25,515 nt of DNA from Saccoglossus kowalevskii (taxonomy: Eukaryota; Hemichordata; Enteropneusta; Harrimaniidae), in the NCBI RefSeq assembly GCF_000003605.2, contig NW_003132853.1, positions 397,967 to 423,481 of the forward strand. The letters are read 5' to 3'. This document shows, one piece after another, positions 1 to 9,097 of the stretch (position 1 is the first letter of the stretch; every line of letters begins with the position of its first letter). The translations under genes were made by a program, and so were the position numbers. The notes beneath the pieces are model-generated. The model did not search any database. It was not told where the DNA came from and saw only the letters and a list, made by a program, of their open reading frames with translations.

Positions 1-312
1 GATTTAGACAAGATTTACAAGAAGTTCCTGGCATGTAGCCAAGCAAACCTCGATGATTTAGACAAGATTTACAAGAAATTCCTGGCATGTAGCCAAGAAA
101 ACCTCGATGATTTAGACAAGATTTACAAGAAATTCCTGGCATGTAGCCAAGAAAACCTCGATGATTTAGACAAGATTTACAAGAAGTTCCTGGCATGTAG
201 CCAAGAAAACCTCGATGATTTAGACAAGATTTACAAGAAGTTCCTGGCATGTAGCCAAGAAAACCTCGATGATTTAGACAAGATTTACAAGGAGTTCCTG
301 GCATGTAGCCAA
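1..312. repeat. 54-bp minisatellite, 5.8 copies, frame-preserving
   Basis: Copies begin at 1, 55, 109, 163, 217 and 271; the last is cut after 42 bp at 312. Copies differ at only a few positions. The period is 18 codons, and + frame 1 stays open from the window start to a TGA at 421-423 (140 codons). It encodes the unit DLDKIYKKFLACSQENLD with small changes (Glu/Ala, Lys/Glu). Hydrophobic residues at unit positions 2, 5, 6, 9, 10 and 17 would suit an amphipathic helix. One minus-strand frame of the unit is also open, so the open frame may be chance. The array is cut by the window start. It is either a plain minisatellite or the 3' end of a repeat-protein exon; the sequence does not decide. 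Confidence 0.9.
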
Positions 313-2014
313 CTATCAACCAAGATTAGCATTTTTTGTTTGTTTTATTCTTTATTACCTGGGGGGGGGGGGGTTAGCCGGTATCTCCCTTTGGTCCTGT
401 GCGGGTGTTGTTCAGGTGCTTGATACTTGCTGAACTTTCTGTTCTTCCCAGGCATCCTTGAGCACGGTAAACAAATTAATCATTACAAAGTAATTTATAC
501 TTATGTTAATGAAAAAAATAATTATGCTAACATCATCTATTTATTATTGCGTAAAATATTTTGTTATTCAAATGACCCACCGGATTGTCCGAAATTCCCT
601 TGTAAAACACTGGTGAACATACCCCATATCATGCGGGCTTGTATCGCACGCTACTATCGGAACATTGGCGAAACAACGATTTGATTGACCGGGTATTCAG
701 TTAAAAAACCTTTAAAAATGACTATATTGTCTCTACTGTTACACGCATTTGAGTCACGTGGTGGTTGTGTTTCTGTTTGGATTAACTTGACACTCAATTG
801 CCGTTTAGTAATTAACGTAACATTTCGCCAATCTATCTGTAACGATTTCTTATTAAACGTGCGAATTCTGAGCAATGTTCCAATCCGGGCGGAGCGTTTC
901 TTCGCATAACTAGTAGTAAACTAGTTAGTAAACTAACTTTGTCATGACTACACTTTCAAATCAATTATTCCTTTGTATAATCAAGGCATATGTCATGCCA
1001 TTCTTAGTTGCTCACAACATATTCCTGCAAATAAATCCAATATCACTTATGTTATGTTTCGGTTTATATGAAGAGACATTTATAACCTCGGTTGTACTTG
1101 TGTGGGGCTGTACAACTTAAAGATAAAATATGAAAATGTGGGTAGCAGCCATCAGAGTACGCTATGCCATTGTCACTTGGTGATATTACGTTTATAAAAT
1201 GGCGACGTTACGGTACTCTTGTAGGCAGGTCACGTGGACACATACGGGTATTATGTAAATGTATTGTTTCAGAAGCAGACGCTATCTTTCCGAATCATTG
1301 TACAGTTATTGCCACCACCGTTGAATTGTTACATTGTATTTGGTAACGTACCCAAAGCCTGAATCCGACTCATCACATTTGCATAGGCGTGTCTTGTGAA
1401 AATTATACGTTTAATGTAGATAGATAGATACCGTATCCATAACAATTACTAGTAGTTATCAATCGATGTTGATGATTTTTGCCGTACTTGCATTCATGAG
1501 TGTTTTCAAACACGACACTTATCACAGCGACTTTTACCGTCCCAAATTTGAAATAATCATTAAAATGCGACTTTTAGATTAAAATAACATCACATGTAAC
1601 TTTTGAATTAAATAAAGGTTAAGTTCACAGAAAAGTAATTTAATTGGTCGAATAATGATGACGCAAACAAGTTGTCGTTCGTTCAGTTTTCGAGAAAGTT
1701 TCAATAGACTATTGTCTAGCCATAGTTAACGCACCCGTCTATCGGTATACAGCGCGCGGATAACGCATTGCGCCAGAAAGTGTTTTTTCGGCCTTGCTGA
1801 TTGTTTTTCTTCACTTACTTCACTTATTTCTTATTTCTTTAATATTTTACAGTAAACGGCCCGGGATAAGAGAGTAAACGCGCATTAGAATGACGTCATC
1901 GATGTATCAGTCTACCTAGAGCGCTCGACGCCCGAACTCTCTTGTAAACATTTACGTTTATCTATTTACTGATTTGTTTTTATGAATATAGAGGGCGTTT
2001 CCATACCTATTGCT
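313..2014. other. Intergenic stretch, no supported gene
   Basis: No recognisable coding exon was found. The short frames here (for example 427-684 + and 1164-1346 +) lack motifs and resemble random open frames. Visible items are a run of 13 G at 361-373, a short TAGA microsatellite at 1417-1430, and a perfect CRE-type palindrome TGACGTCA at 1891-1898 in a locally CpG-richer patch (about 1735-1935). That patch might be regulatory for a gene outside the window, but nothing else supports this. Confidence 0.6.
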
Positions 2015-2350
2015 GTGTCATGTATGCAATGCGACATTTACGACTCGGTATTCGGAACAGAACTGTCGTAGTGTCATGTATACAATGCGACATTTACGAC
2101 TCGGTATTCGGAACAGAACTGTCGTAGTGTCATGTATACAATGCGACATTTACGACTCGGTATTCGGAACAGAACTGTCGTAGTGTCATGTATACAATGC
2201 GACATTTACGACTCGGTATTCGGAACAGAACTGTCGTAGTGTCATGTATACAATGCGACATTTACGACTCGGTATTCGGAACAGAACTGTCGTAGTGTCA
2301 TGTATACCATGCGACATTTACGACTCGGTATTTGGAACAGAACTGCCGTA
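2015..2350. repeat. 56-bp minisatellite, six copies
   Basis: Copies start at 2015, 2071, 2127, 2183, 2239 and 2295. The middle copies are identical; the first and last carry one to three substitutions. The period is not a multiple of three, so it is not coding. Each junction between units carries an imperfect dyad: GTCGTA followed by GTGTC on the left, GACATT followed by TACGAC on the right, around GTATAC. A transcript or single strand could therefore fold into one hairpin per unit. Confidence 0.93.
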
Positions 2351-2636
2351 GTATTCTGACTGGCGATTTCCGAAGGCATTTTTTATGATTGAGGTTTCGT
2401 AAATTATCCCTCCCCATGGCTGACAGAGATTTTCAGTTTCGAATGCAAAACTACTTCCAAGATTGTTCCTCATTGGCTACCCAACCCTGACACCTGAGAC
2501 CAATCAGAGAGCAGCTTGTCAGTTGGCAGGTTATTTCGAAGTATTAAATTATGCCGTTTTTTATTATACTATCATATGATATAGGCATATCTTGCATATC
2601 ATAAAATCCTTATCTACTCTCAAGTCGAGCATAAAT
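2351..2636. other. tRNA 5' flank with an inverted CCAAT pair
   Basis: No gene was seen. An ATTGG at 2472-2476 and a CCAAT at 2510-2514 lie 34 bp apart in opposite orientation, an arrangement that can mark a Pol II promoter, but no exon follows that I can recognise. The remainder is AT-rich 5' flank of the tRNA gene. Confidence 0.35.
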
Positions 2637-2709
2637 GGGGAATTAGCTCAGATGGTAGAGCGCTCGCTTAGCATGTGAGAGGTACCGGGATCGATGCCCG
2701 GATTCTCCA
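2637..2709 (+). tRNA. tRNA-Ala (anticodon AGC)
   Basis: This is a 73-nt cloverleaf without intron and without encoded CCA. The acceptor stem GGGGAAT pairs with ATTCTCC and includes the G3:U70 wobble, the classic identity element for alanyl-tRNA synthetase. The anticodon AGC lies at 2670-2672 in the loop TTAGCAT; its stem CTCGC/GTGAG has one G:U pair. The T stem CCGGG/CCCGG is perfect, and the discriminator base is A. The internal Pol III promoter is present: A box TAGCTCAGATGG and B box GGATCGATGCC. It closely resembles known animal tRNA-Ala(AGC) genes. All stems are intact, so it is probably functional, although a recent tRNA-derived pseudogene cannot be fully excluded. Confidence 0.95.
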
Positions 2710-2712
2710 GTA

Positions 2713-2716
2713 TTTT
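2713..2716 (+). terminator. Pol III terminator of tRNA-Ala
   Basis: A TTTT run starts four bases after the discriminator base, the usual position and minimal length for RNA polymerase III termination. Confidence 0.75.
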
Positions 2717-4153
2717 ATTGGTATATTTTATTGGTAATTAACTCATTTTTCCATTTTTGTTAATATCTCAGACATCTATAACAGTCTTAGTTAATATCGA
2801 GGACATTTTTCGAATGTGTTTGCGACATGTTAACCTGGCAATGTGTCAACATCTAACTGCCGTAAATGCTTACTAGTAATTTGTATGACCCACGTGGCGG
2901 CAGTGAATGACATCGCCCTCTAGCGGCATAGCATGACAAGTAGAAAGGAAAACAATTTGGAAGACGTCAATGCCTTATGAAGCTATGCTTGTGATTTTCA
3001 AAAAAAAAATGTGAAAAGTGCCCAAAAAACTATCCTGCTACCTTAAATGCTCGTCCGTGAAGTTATAAATCTGTAAAATTTAACAAAAATACGACTACAT
3101 TGGAACTAAAATACACCTTATCAACTATTCGGCCGACTTTATTCAGGTCGACTAGACTACAGTGGGTCGCGTAATTTCGCGTGAATGTTTTGTATTTTTT
3201 CATTTCGACGATCATTTCGAGTCACGTGACGATAGTATGCCATGCATAAATATCCGTTTAACCAAGTCCCGAACTTCAAGAATGTATATATTTGTTTGAC
3301 ATGAGCAAATGTTCGTGAAGAACATTTCCTTAATACGATTCTCTAGTCATGCAAGACCCATTCCGTCTCAGCAAACTCAGTATCAGCCGAACACGTAATG
3401 CGCTGACTCACCAACTAATATGTTGTATTGACCCGGAGTACTTATTACTAAGATGGTAATTGTCACACGCTTCACAATTTAGTATCCAAGGTGTGTGTTT
3501 TTTATTAGAATTTTACTATGTTCCGGGTGACCCACTACTTCAAACTTATTGGAAACAAATATGTGATGATTATACAGAGGCGATGGTGAGAAATGTTGCG
3601 TGGAGGGGCGAGATCCCTCGCGCTGAAGACTCGAACTTACTAGGGGTCCAAGGGTATGCTCTCCTTTAAAAATGTTGAAATCTAGATAGACTCTCTGAAA
3701 CGCTATTTCCTGCATTTTGAAAGGCAAATTTTGCTGACACAAATGGTTTCAGCATTATCAGCTTTTTGTAATAATCATCCGAACATAACCATATAATTAT
3801 GGATATTATACCCAACAAAGGTAAATCACAACCTAACAACAACTTCATATAACAACACTTCTATTCATCATTCGCTCGCTCGGTTTTTTTATTCGGTCAG
3901 AAAATTCTCGTCCCAATGATTGAAACGCATTTCGCTTCAAGTTGGTCATAATCCCATTTCGCCGGTCAATTATTATTATCATCAATTTTAATAAAACAGA
4001 TGGCGATGTTCTTTTATTTGTATACATACACTTTGCATATCCCACCACTCAGGAAGTTGTTCTAATGATTTCGTCACGCGCACTTTGCGGCACTGTGCAC
4101 AGCGCCACTAACTTGAATTTTAGCGCATCTTTTACATATTTCACAATTTGATT
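2717..4153. other. Intergenic stretch with a palindromic E-box
   Basis: No supported gene. A perfect 10-bp palindrome GTCACGTGAC (E-box, the type bound by USF/MITF/TFEB family bHLH-zip factors) is at 3221-3230, and a run of 9 A lies near 3000. Short open frames on both strands between 3460 and 4151 overlap each other and carry no recognisable domain; I read them as chance. Confidence 0.5.
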
Positions 4154-4353
4154 ATTAAAATAAGATCCTGGTTGGCTTAATTGTTTTGTTACTATTTTTT
4201 GTTGTATAATTATTATTTATTTTTTAACGTTACAATTCAGCTGCAATTATTGGGTTGTTTAGGAAAGCCACCCGGTGCTGCAAAAATTAAAATAAATATA
4301 ATTAATAGTAATAATAATGATAAATATTAAGCCAACCAGGATCTTATTTTAAT
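4154..4353. mobile_element. 200-bp MITE with 28-bp perfect terminal inverted repeats
   Basis: The left end 4154-4181 and right end 4326-4353 are exact reverse complements over 28 bp (core AATAAGATCCTGGTTGGC). The AT-rich interior is also partly self-complementary, so the whole element is one long imperfect hairpin. There is no coding capacity, as expected for a miniature inverted-repeat transposable element. The target duplication is ambiguous: TTAA (4155-4158 and 4349-4352) or TA could be the duplicated target, with the rest the inverted repeat. TTAA would fit a piggyBac-type source and TA a mariner-type source. Confidence 0.88.
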
Positions 4354-5197
4354 CAGATTGATATTTTCATGTCAACACTTGCTCATACATGCACAACTCA
4401 AATCAATCCCACTTTATTGTCGATATATTATGATTATATTTTCCCGGAATTAGAATACTAGTATAAACATTGAAAAATTGCGGGATGATAGATTTGTGAA
4501 AAAAAATACAGAAAAGATTTTTAAAAATTTATAGGAAAAATTCGATACTTCAAGAAAAAAACAATTTGCACTTCACACTGGCATTTTTCTTCTGTGACAA
4601 CTTCCCTCCCAGAGATTAATGGTCATGCTCTTCAAGTTTGTTGAAACTCTATTGACGTGAATGAACGATTCAACTAGCACAAGATTGTATTACTGATGTG
4701 ACTTTGTTGTTTTGTCCATGCCGCCATGACAGGCTAAGAAAGAAAAAAACAGAACCTTGTATTCTCAAGACAGTCAATTCTTTGACTGGTTTTCAAGGAC
4801 TTCTAACCATGATTTAAATTCACGAGTTTGTGACTCGATCAGGGGCGCCCCGAAAAAGTATCTAGTTTCCAACACGCGCTGTAATAAAATACATCGACTC
4901 GTTTGTAATTGTTACCCGAAATTGTTACATAATATATATATATATATATTATAGACAGAGAAAAGATGTTGTATATTGCGCTATTCTGAGGACAACAATT
5001 TCTTGAGGGTGTATAGTATATAATGCAATACGAGGAGGAACTTTCAACTTGAGTAGCACTGAAAGTTAAACCAGAATAGTGCCCGAGGATCGTTACTATT
5101 CACACCTCACTGGCTTCTATTGAAAGACACATGAAAGAAAATTTTGCAACGCGCACGTTTCTCTTTTTGTGTGTGTTTTTCATTATGGCGACTGAAA
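4354..5197. other. AT-rich 5' flank of the aquaporin gene
   Basis: No gene is supported. A TA dinucleotide run lies at about 4932-4949. The open frame at 4757-4954 has no domain and ends inside that run. Composition changes from AT-rich to GC-rich from about 5145 towards the promoter. Confidence 0.5.
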
Positions 5198-5287
5198 GGG
5201 GCGGGGAAAGTGGGGGCTGTCTTTCATTACGGACCAATCACGGTCGGGTCAGAGGTTAACGTAGTGGTCTATTTACGAAGATGGCGG
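5198..5287 (+). promoter_or_regulatory. Proximal promoter/5' UTR of the aquaporin gene
   Basis: Visible elements in order: an Sp1-type GC box GGGGCGGGG at 5198-5206, a CCAAT core at 5234-5238 (ACCAATCA), and AAGATGGCGG at 5278-5287. The last matches the YY1 site known to overlap start codons of many TATA-less animal genes. No TATA box is evident. The transcription start cannot be placed, and an upstream non-coding exon is possible. Confidence 0.5.
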
Positions 5288-5488
5288 AGAGAAGGTCCAA
5301 ACATAGCTCCACGCACTCGAGGCGAAAACAGCGAAAATCGTGCAAAATACCTGTGAATTTCTGGAGAGCAGTAATAGCAGAATGTCTGTGTACTTTCTTT
5401 TTTATGATTATTGTGTGCGCCGCGCATTTGGAATGGAATGGTCGACGTCCCAGTGTGGTGGAAATCGCGTTGACGTTGGGTTTAGCTG
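5281..5488 (+). CDS. Aquaporin (AQP4/big brain-like), exon 1
   Basis: This encodes residues 1-69 of a membrane channel of the major intrinsic protein family. The ATG at 5281 lies in a good context (GAAGATGG) and is the first in-frame start. Residues 1-22 are strongly basic (many Arg/Lys) and presumably cytosolic. FWRAVIAEC at 27-35 is the typical start of TM1, with the conserved Glu34 of the AEF-type motif. TM1 spans about 27-48, loop A about 49-58, and TM2 begins at about 59. The exon ends in phase 1 at a consensus donor (CTG|GTAAGT), so the frame running on to 5529 is intronic read-through. Leu66 aligns with Phe56 of AQP1, a pore-filter position. The family call is firm; the subfamily is tentative. 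Confidence 0.9.
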
Positions 5489-7082
5489 GTAAGTTTCAAA
5501 TATCAATTTTAAAGGCTTTGAAGTTTTGAGGAGATGCAAGGGCATGTTCATTGATGCGTGTCACGTGCTTTAAGGAATTTATCTCGGCGTTGGACTCTCT
5601 TTCGCACAACTTCAACTTCCCCCAGTTTGGCAACGAGTGTGTCTTTTCACTTTTTCAGTCCCAACTTTTAGTTTTTTAACACACACAAAAGTTGTCAAAC
5701 TGCAATACAAACAGCCTCGATCGAGACTAGACTCAGGGAACTAAACTGTATTCAACAACCTAGCTCCCTGTGGCCGGAACCGTAAATGTGCGTATAGGCA
5801 AAGAATAAAATAAAATGTAGGTGACCCTTTTTCGGGCTTTGCGTTGTACGTTGATTAATTTCTCACTCGAATGAATTCCTTTGCGCCGCGTGTCCGTTTC
5901 CGCATCAATCGTAAGCAAGTCGATTCACACACTTCAAGATCCGTGGAACGTGCCCTGCGAGGCATATGGTACGACCGCTATACAAATCTCTGTTACCATT
6001 CGATGTACCAGACGGGTACTGCAATAATAGCGCTAAGAGCTGTGCATTCAACAAAACTGCTTTTTCGTGATTGTGTTTAATGAATCAGCTATTTTCTCAA
6101 GGCCACTCGAAGTCCCATTAAGCATGATATGTAGAGCGAAAAATTGTAACAAGCCGTGTGTCTTAGTTGTCCCGTGTTGCTATGGTAGATGGTGCCAGTA
6201 CTGTGTACAAAACACTTTGGCTTAAATCGACTAGCACACAATTTCAGCTGTTAACTCCCACATTGTTTTTGTTCATTCTCTTTAAATCTACATTGTTGAC
6301 GAGTTTAAGTCTTGTTTTGACAGTTTTCATGAATTATGTATCTAATTTTAGTAGATTTGATGTTGTCTATGTATTTATAAACTGGCTTATTCTCAATATT
6401 TCCGCATCACTGAAATCAAATATTTTGTATTTTTTTATTAAATTAGGTATTTGGTATACACTACTGTGTAGGAATTAACAAATTGTGTATCTGGTATACA
6501 CCCTAATTTTGGTTTTATTAAATTGTCCATGAAACCCTGATGGATAGCTGTATCACATAGCATATAGGAGCATGGTCTTCTTTAATCAACTACGGACATT
6601 CATGGCATACCAACAGATTCCATCTACTTGCCTCAGTGGGAGTTTCTTTTCTACATGTATCTTTGCTTATTCACTTCCAACAGAATTTAAATTAAAATGT
6701 CAATTTATTAAAATTTATACTATATATATATTTTAGTTTGTTTGTTTTTTACTAGTACACCTAGATGCTACAGAACATTTACTATAAACTTGAATTTCTC
6801 ATAAATTAATATGGGGGTGGGGTGTCTGTACCTGTTTGATTGAACGATGTACTAACATTTTTATTTTGCAATTTAGCTCACCAATCTTATTATTCATTTC
6901 AATCCAATTATTTTTGAGAAAATCAGTCGTTATTTTCAAACATTCCTCAATTTTTCTGAGACTTAGTTTGATTTCTAACAGTAATAAACCAACAATGTAT
7001 ACCTCAATTTGTCTGCTATACATATACATGTAAAAGCTGTCCTGACATAATAAGGAGATTTCTCAGAATAAGTCTGAAGGTT

Positions 7083-7550
7083 TATTTCTGTTTGAGCCAG
7101 ACTTTTATTATCCCTTGTTTTGTGAACCCGCCGAATGAACAGGAGCCGAAAATGAAATAAAAATATGATTTTATTTCAGCGTAATTTCTCGCGCCCGCCG
7201 ACTTGTAAGTGCAACAAAATGCTAAAAAAATATTATTTTTATCTTCTTTTTTTTACCGCCCGCCGCATAACAAATCCAAGTTGCATTTTCGTGGGAATAT
7301 CATGATCAAAGTACGGAAGTCTTGCGCAGATTAGAAACAAGGTTATACAAACATGTACATAGAATAAAATTTTATTTCATTTCTTCTCTTCGATCAATGA
7401 TCTCACTTACAATTCTTTGAGAATCACACAAATCTAATGGGAAAAAAAAGAATTAATTTTATTTTTTCCCCCCCTCCTCAACAAAATTGCCTCATAAAAA
7501 CTCGCGAAACAAGGAATAAAAAAAGTCTGGCCTTGTCTGAAATTAATTTA
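7083..7550. mobile_element. Inverted-repeat element, about 450 bp (MITE-like)
   Basis: The arm at 7097-7126 and the reverse complement of 7501-7530 agree at 25 of 30 positions (both read CCAGACTTTT, then CCTTGTTT). Weaker similarity continues outward, so the true ends may be near 7083 and 7550. The interior has CpG-rich patches (about 7185-7205, 7255-7270) unlike the flanking AT-rich intron and no coding frame. No clear target duplication could be fixed, so the limits are approximate. Confidence 0.6.
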
Positions 7551-8175
7551 GATACATCTCTGTAAACCACCTAAATTTCGCTAAATTTTTTTGCAGTGAA
7601 AACTTGATTGGTTTCTCAGGTGGAGATTGAGTCTAAAACACATTGTGAAAGTTGGTATCCAATTTTATTGTGTTAAACTTTAAATTTTTGAATACTATAA
7701 TTTGTCCTGCCAAAATGTTCATACATTTTTATGTATTTTTTAATTTCTTTGTTAATTTCAGACCAAATAAACATAATAAGGTATCACATGTTCATGTCTT
7801 GGTATAACATTTTTGCAGAATCTAAAAAAAAAAATGCTGCTTTGCTTTGGAAAAAATGGCTATTTTTTTCTCTGATTTGATTATCCTCATTGCATTTGAA
7901 AAATCCATCTTTTAGTGACTGTCGGTAAATATTGAATTAGCATTATGTGTTGACAGTGTAGATCACTGCATCAACCAAATTCTACTCATGTAAGAGTCCC
8001 AAGGATACGTTATGTGTATGTCATGTCCTAGACATTCAAGGAGACATTCACTGTACCACTTGCTTATTCATTCACATTCATTCCCTTAGCATTCTAGTGA
8101 AATGTTGAATAGTGCTCATGATTTACTTCATTATCACCAAAAATAAGAAAAGTAATTGACAGAATAACAACAAAT

Positions 8176-8800
8176 CTATGACAGGGTAAATATAGTCCAT
8201 AACTTTGCATTGTCTCTCATATTATCTTTCTTCCATAATGCACTGTAATATTCTTTTATTTTAGTTTGTAGTGTTTTTACAGGGATATTTTCTATACATT
8301 TATGTATATTGAAAATATTAAGATTTTGTTGTAGTTTTAACAACTACGTCTTTCATATCCTGTAGCACATAGTATGCCATTCCTTGTTTATTGTTGCTCT
8401 GTATATGTTGTTTATGAGTGGTTTTCTCCCTAACTCCATACGGCATACTATTTTACTTGCTTTGTTATTCAAACAGAGAGCGTTTCTACAGAATTTGATA
8501 TGAAATTTCTCTGTGTCTGTTTTATCCCAGATAGATGAATTTGTCAAGACACCCTAAATTTCCCCCGCATATGTTAATATTTAGATCTGCGTTGTGTTCA
8601 TGAACTTCAGTTTGATGTGGATATTGTTTGTATTATTTGAGTAATATGATTTGTAGCGATTCTGCTTCCAATTTTCCTGAAGATTACTATTTGTTAATTG
8701 TGTAAATAATCTAGTGCTTTCTGCAGCAGTTCACTACTTGCTGACAGTATAGCAATGTCATCAGCGTTAGCACTTCAATGGAATGTATTTATCTGAGGTC
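8176..8800 (-). pseudogene. Non-LTR retrotransposon reverse transcriptase, decayed fragment
   Basis: On the minus strand, 8768-8694 reads ANADDIAILSASSELLQ and onward to a stop. This is the reverse-transcriptase catalytic box (normally YADD; here Tyr is replaced by Asn at 8766-8768). After a deleted and frame-broken stretch, 8547-8353 reads a 64-residue segment with EKFHIKFCRNALCLNNKAS and CRMELGRKPL, the region after the RT domain in many LINE ORF2 proteins. The frame continues with stops (TGA, TAG) to about 8176 with a plausible C-terminal part (LQTKIKEYYSALWKK). The lost Tyr, stops and internal deletion show it is dead. It lies antisense within the aquaporin intron. The clade cannot be assigned by eye. 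Confidence 0.75.
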
Positions 8801-9060
8801 ACCCCTCCCAAAAAATGTAAAACTGTGAGAGTTAAAAAGAAAGTTCTCTGTACAATCAGAACACAGCAATATTGCTATTTACAAACTGACCTGCTTATGT
8901 GAGGTAGTTTCTTGATGATATTACAGTCACAACAGTTGAGTCAAAGTATACCCCCGGTAATACTTGTCCTTAATGAGCTCTATCCAGACTTATTCTAGGT
9001 TTTCACTTTAAGACTCTGTGTGATATGAATATGGTGTGAATAGATATTTGGGATTCAACG

Positions 9061-9097
9061 TATTAGACATCAATGGAAACAGACTGCATGTCTAATA
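9061..9097. repeat. Perfect 10-bp hairpin
   Basis: TATTAGACAT (9061-9070) and ATGTCTAATA (9088-9097) are exact reverse complements around a 17-nt loop. It may be a remnant of a larger inverted-repeat element, but no larger boundaries are visible. Confidence 0.5.

Noticed and set aside
1..312. A CRISPR-like array
   Set aside because: Units are contiguous with no unique spacers, and the surrounding DNA is animal; it is a minisatellite.
427..684. 85-codon open frame on the + strand
   Set aside because: No domain, no recognisable composition or splice context, and overlapping frames of similar length occur on both strands nearby.
2637..2709. The tRNA as the head of a SINE
   Set aside because: All stems are intact, a T-run follows immediately and no SINE body or A-rich tail is present, so a real tRNA gene is more likely.
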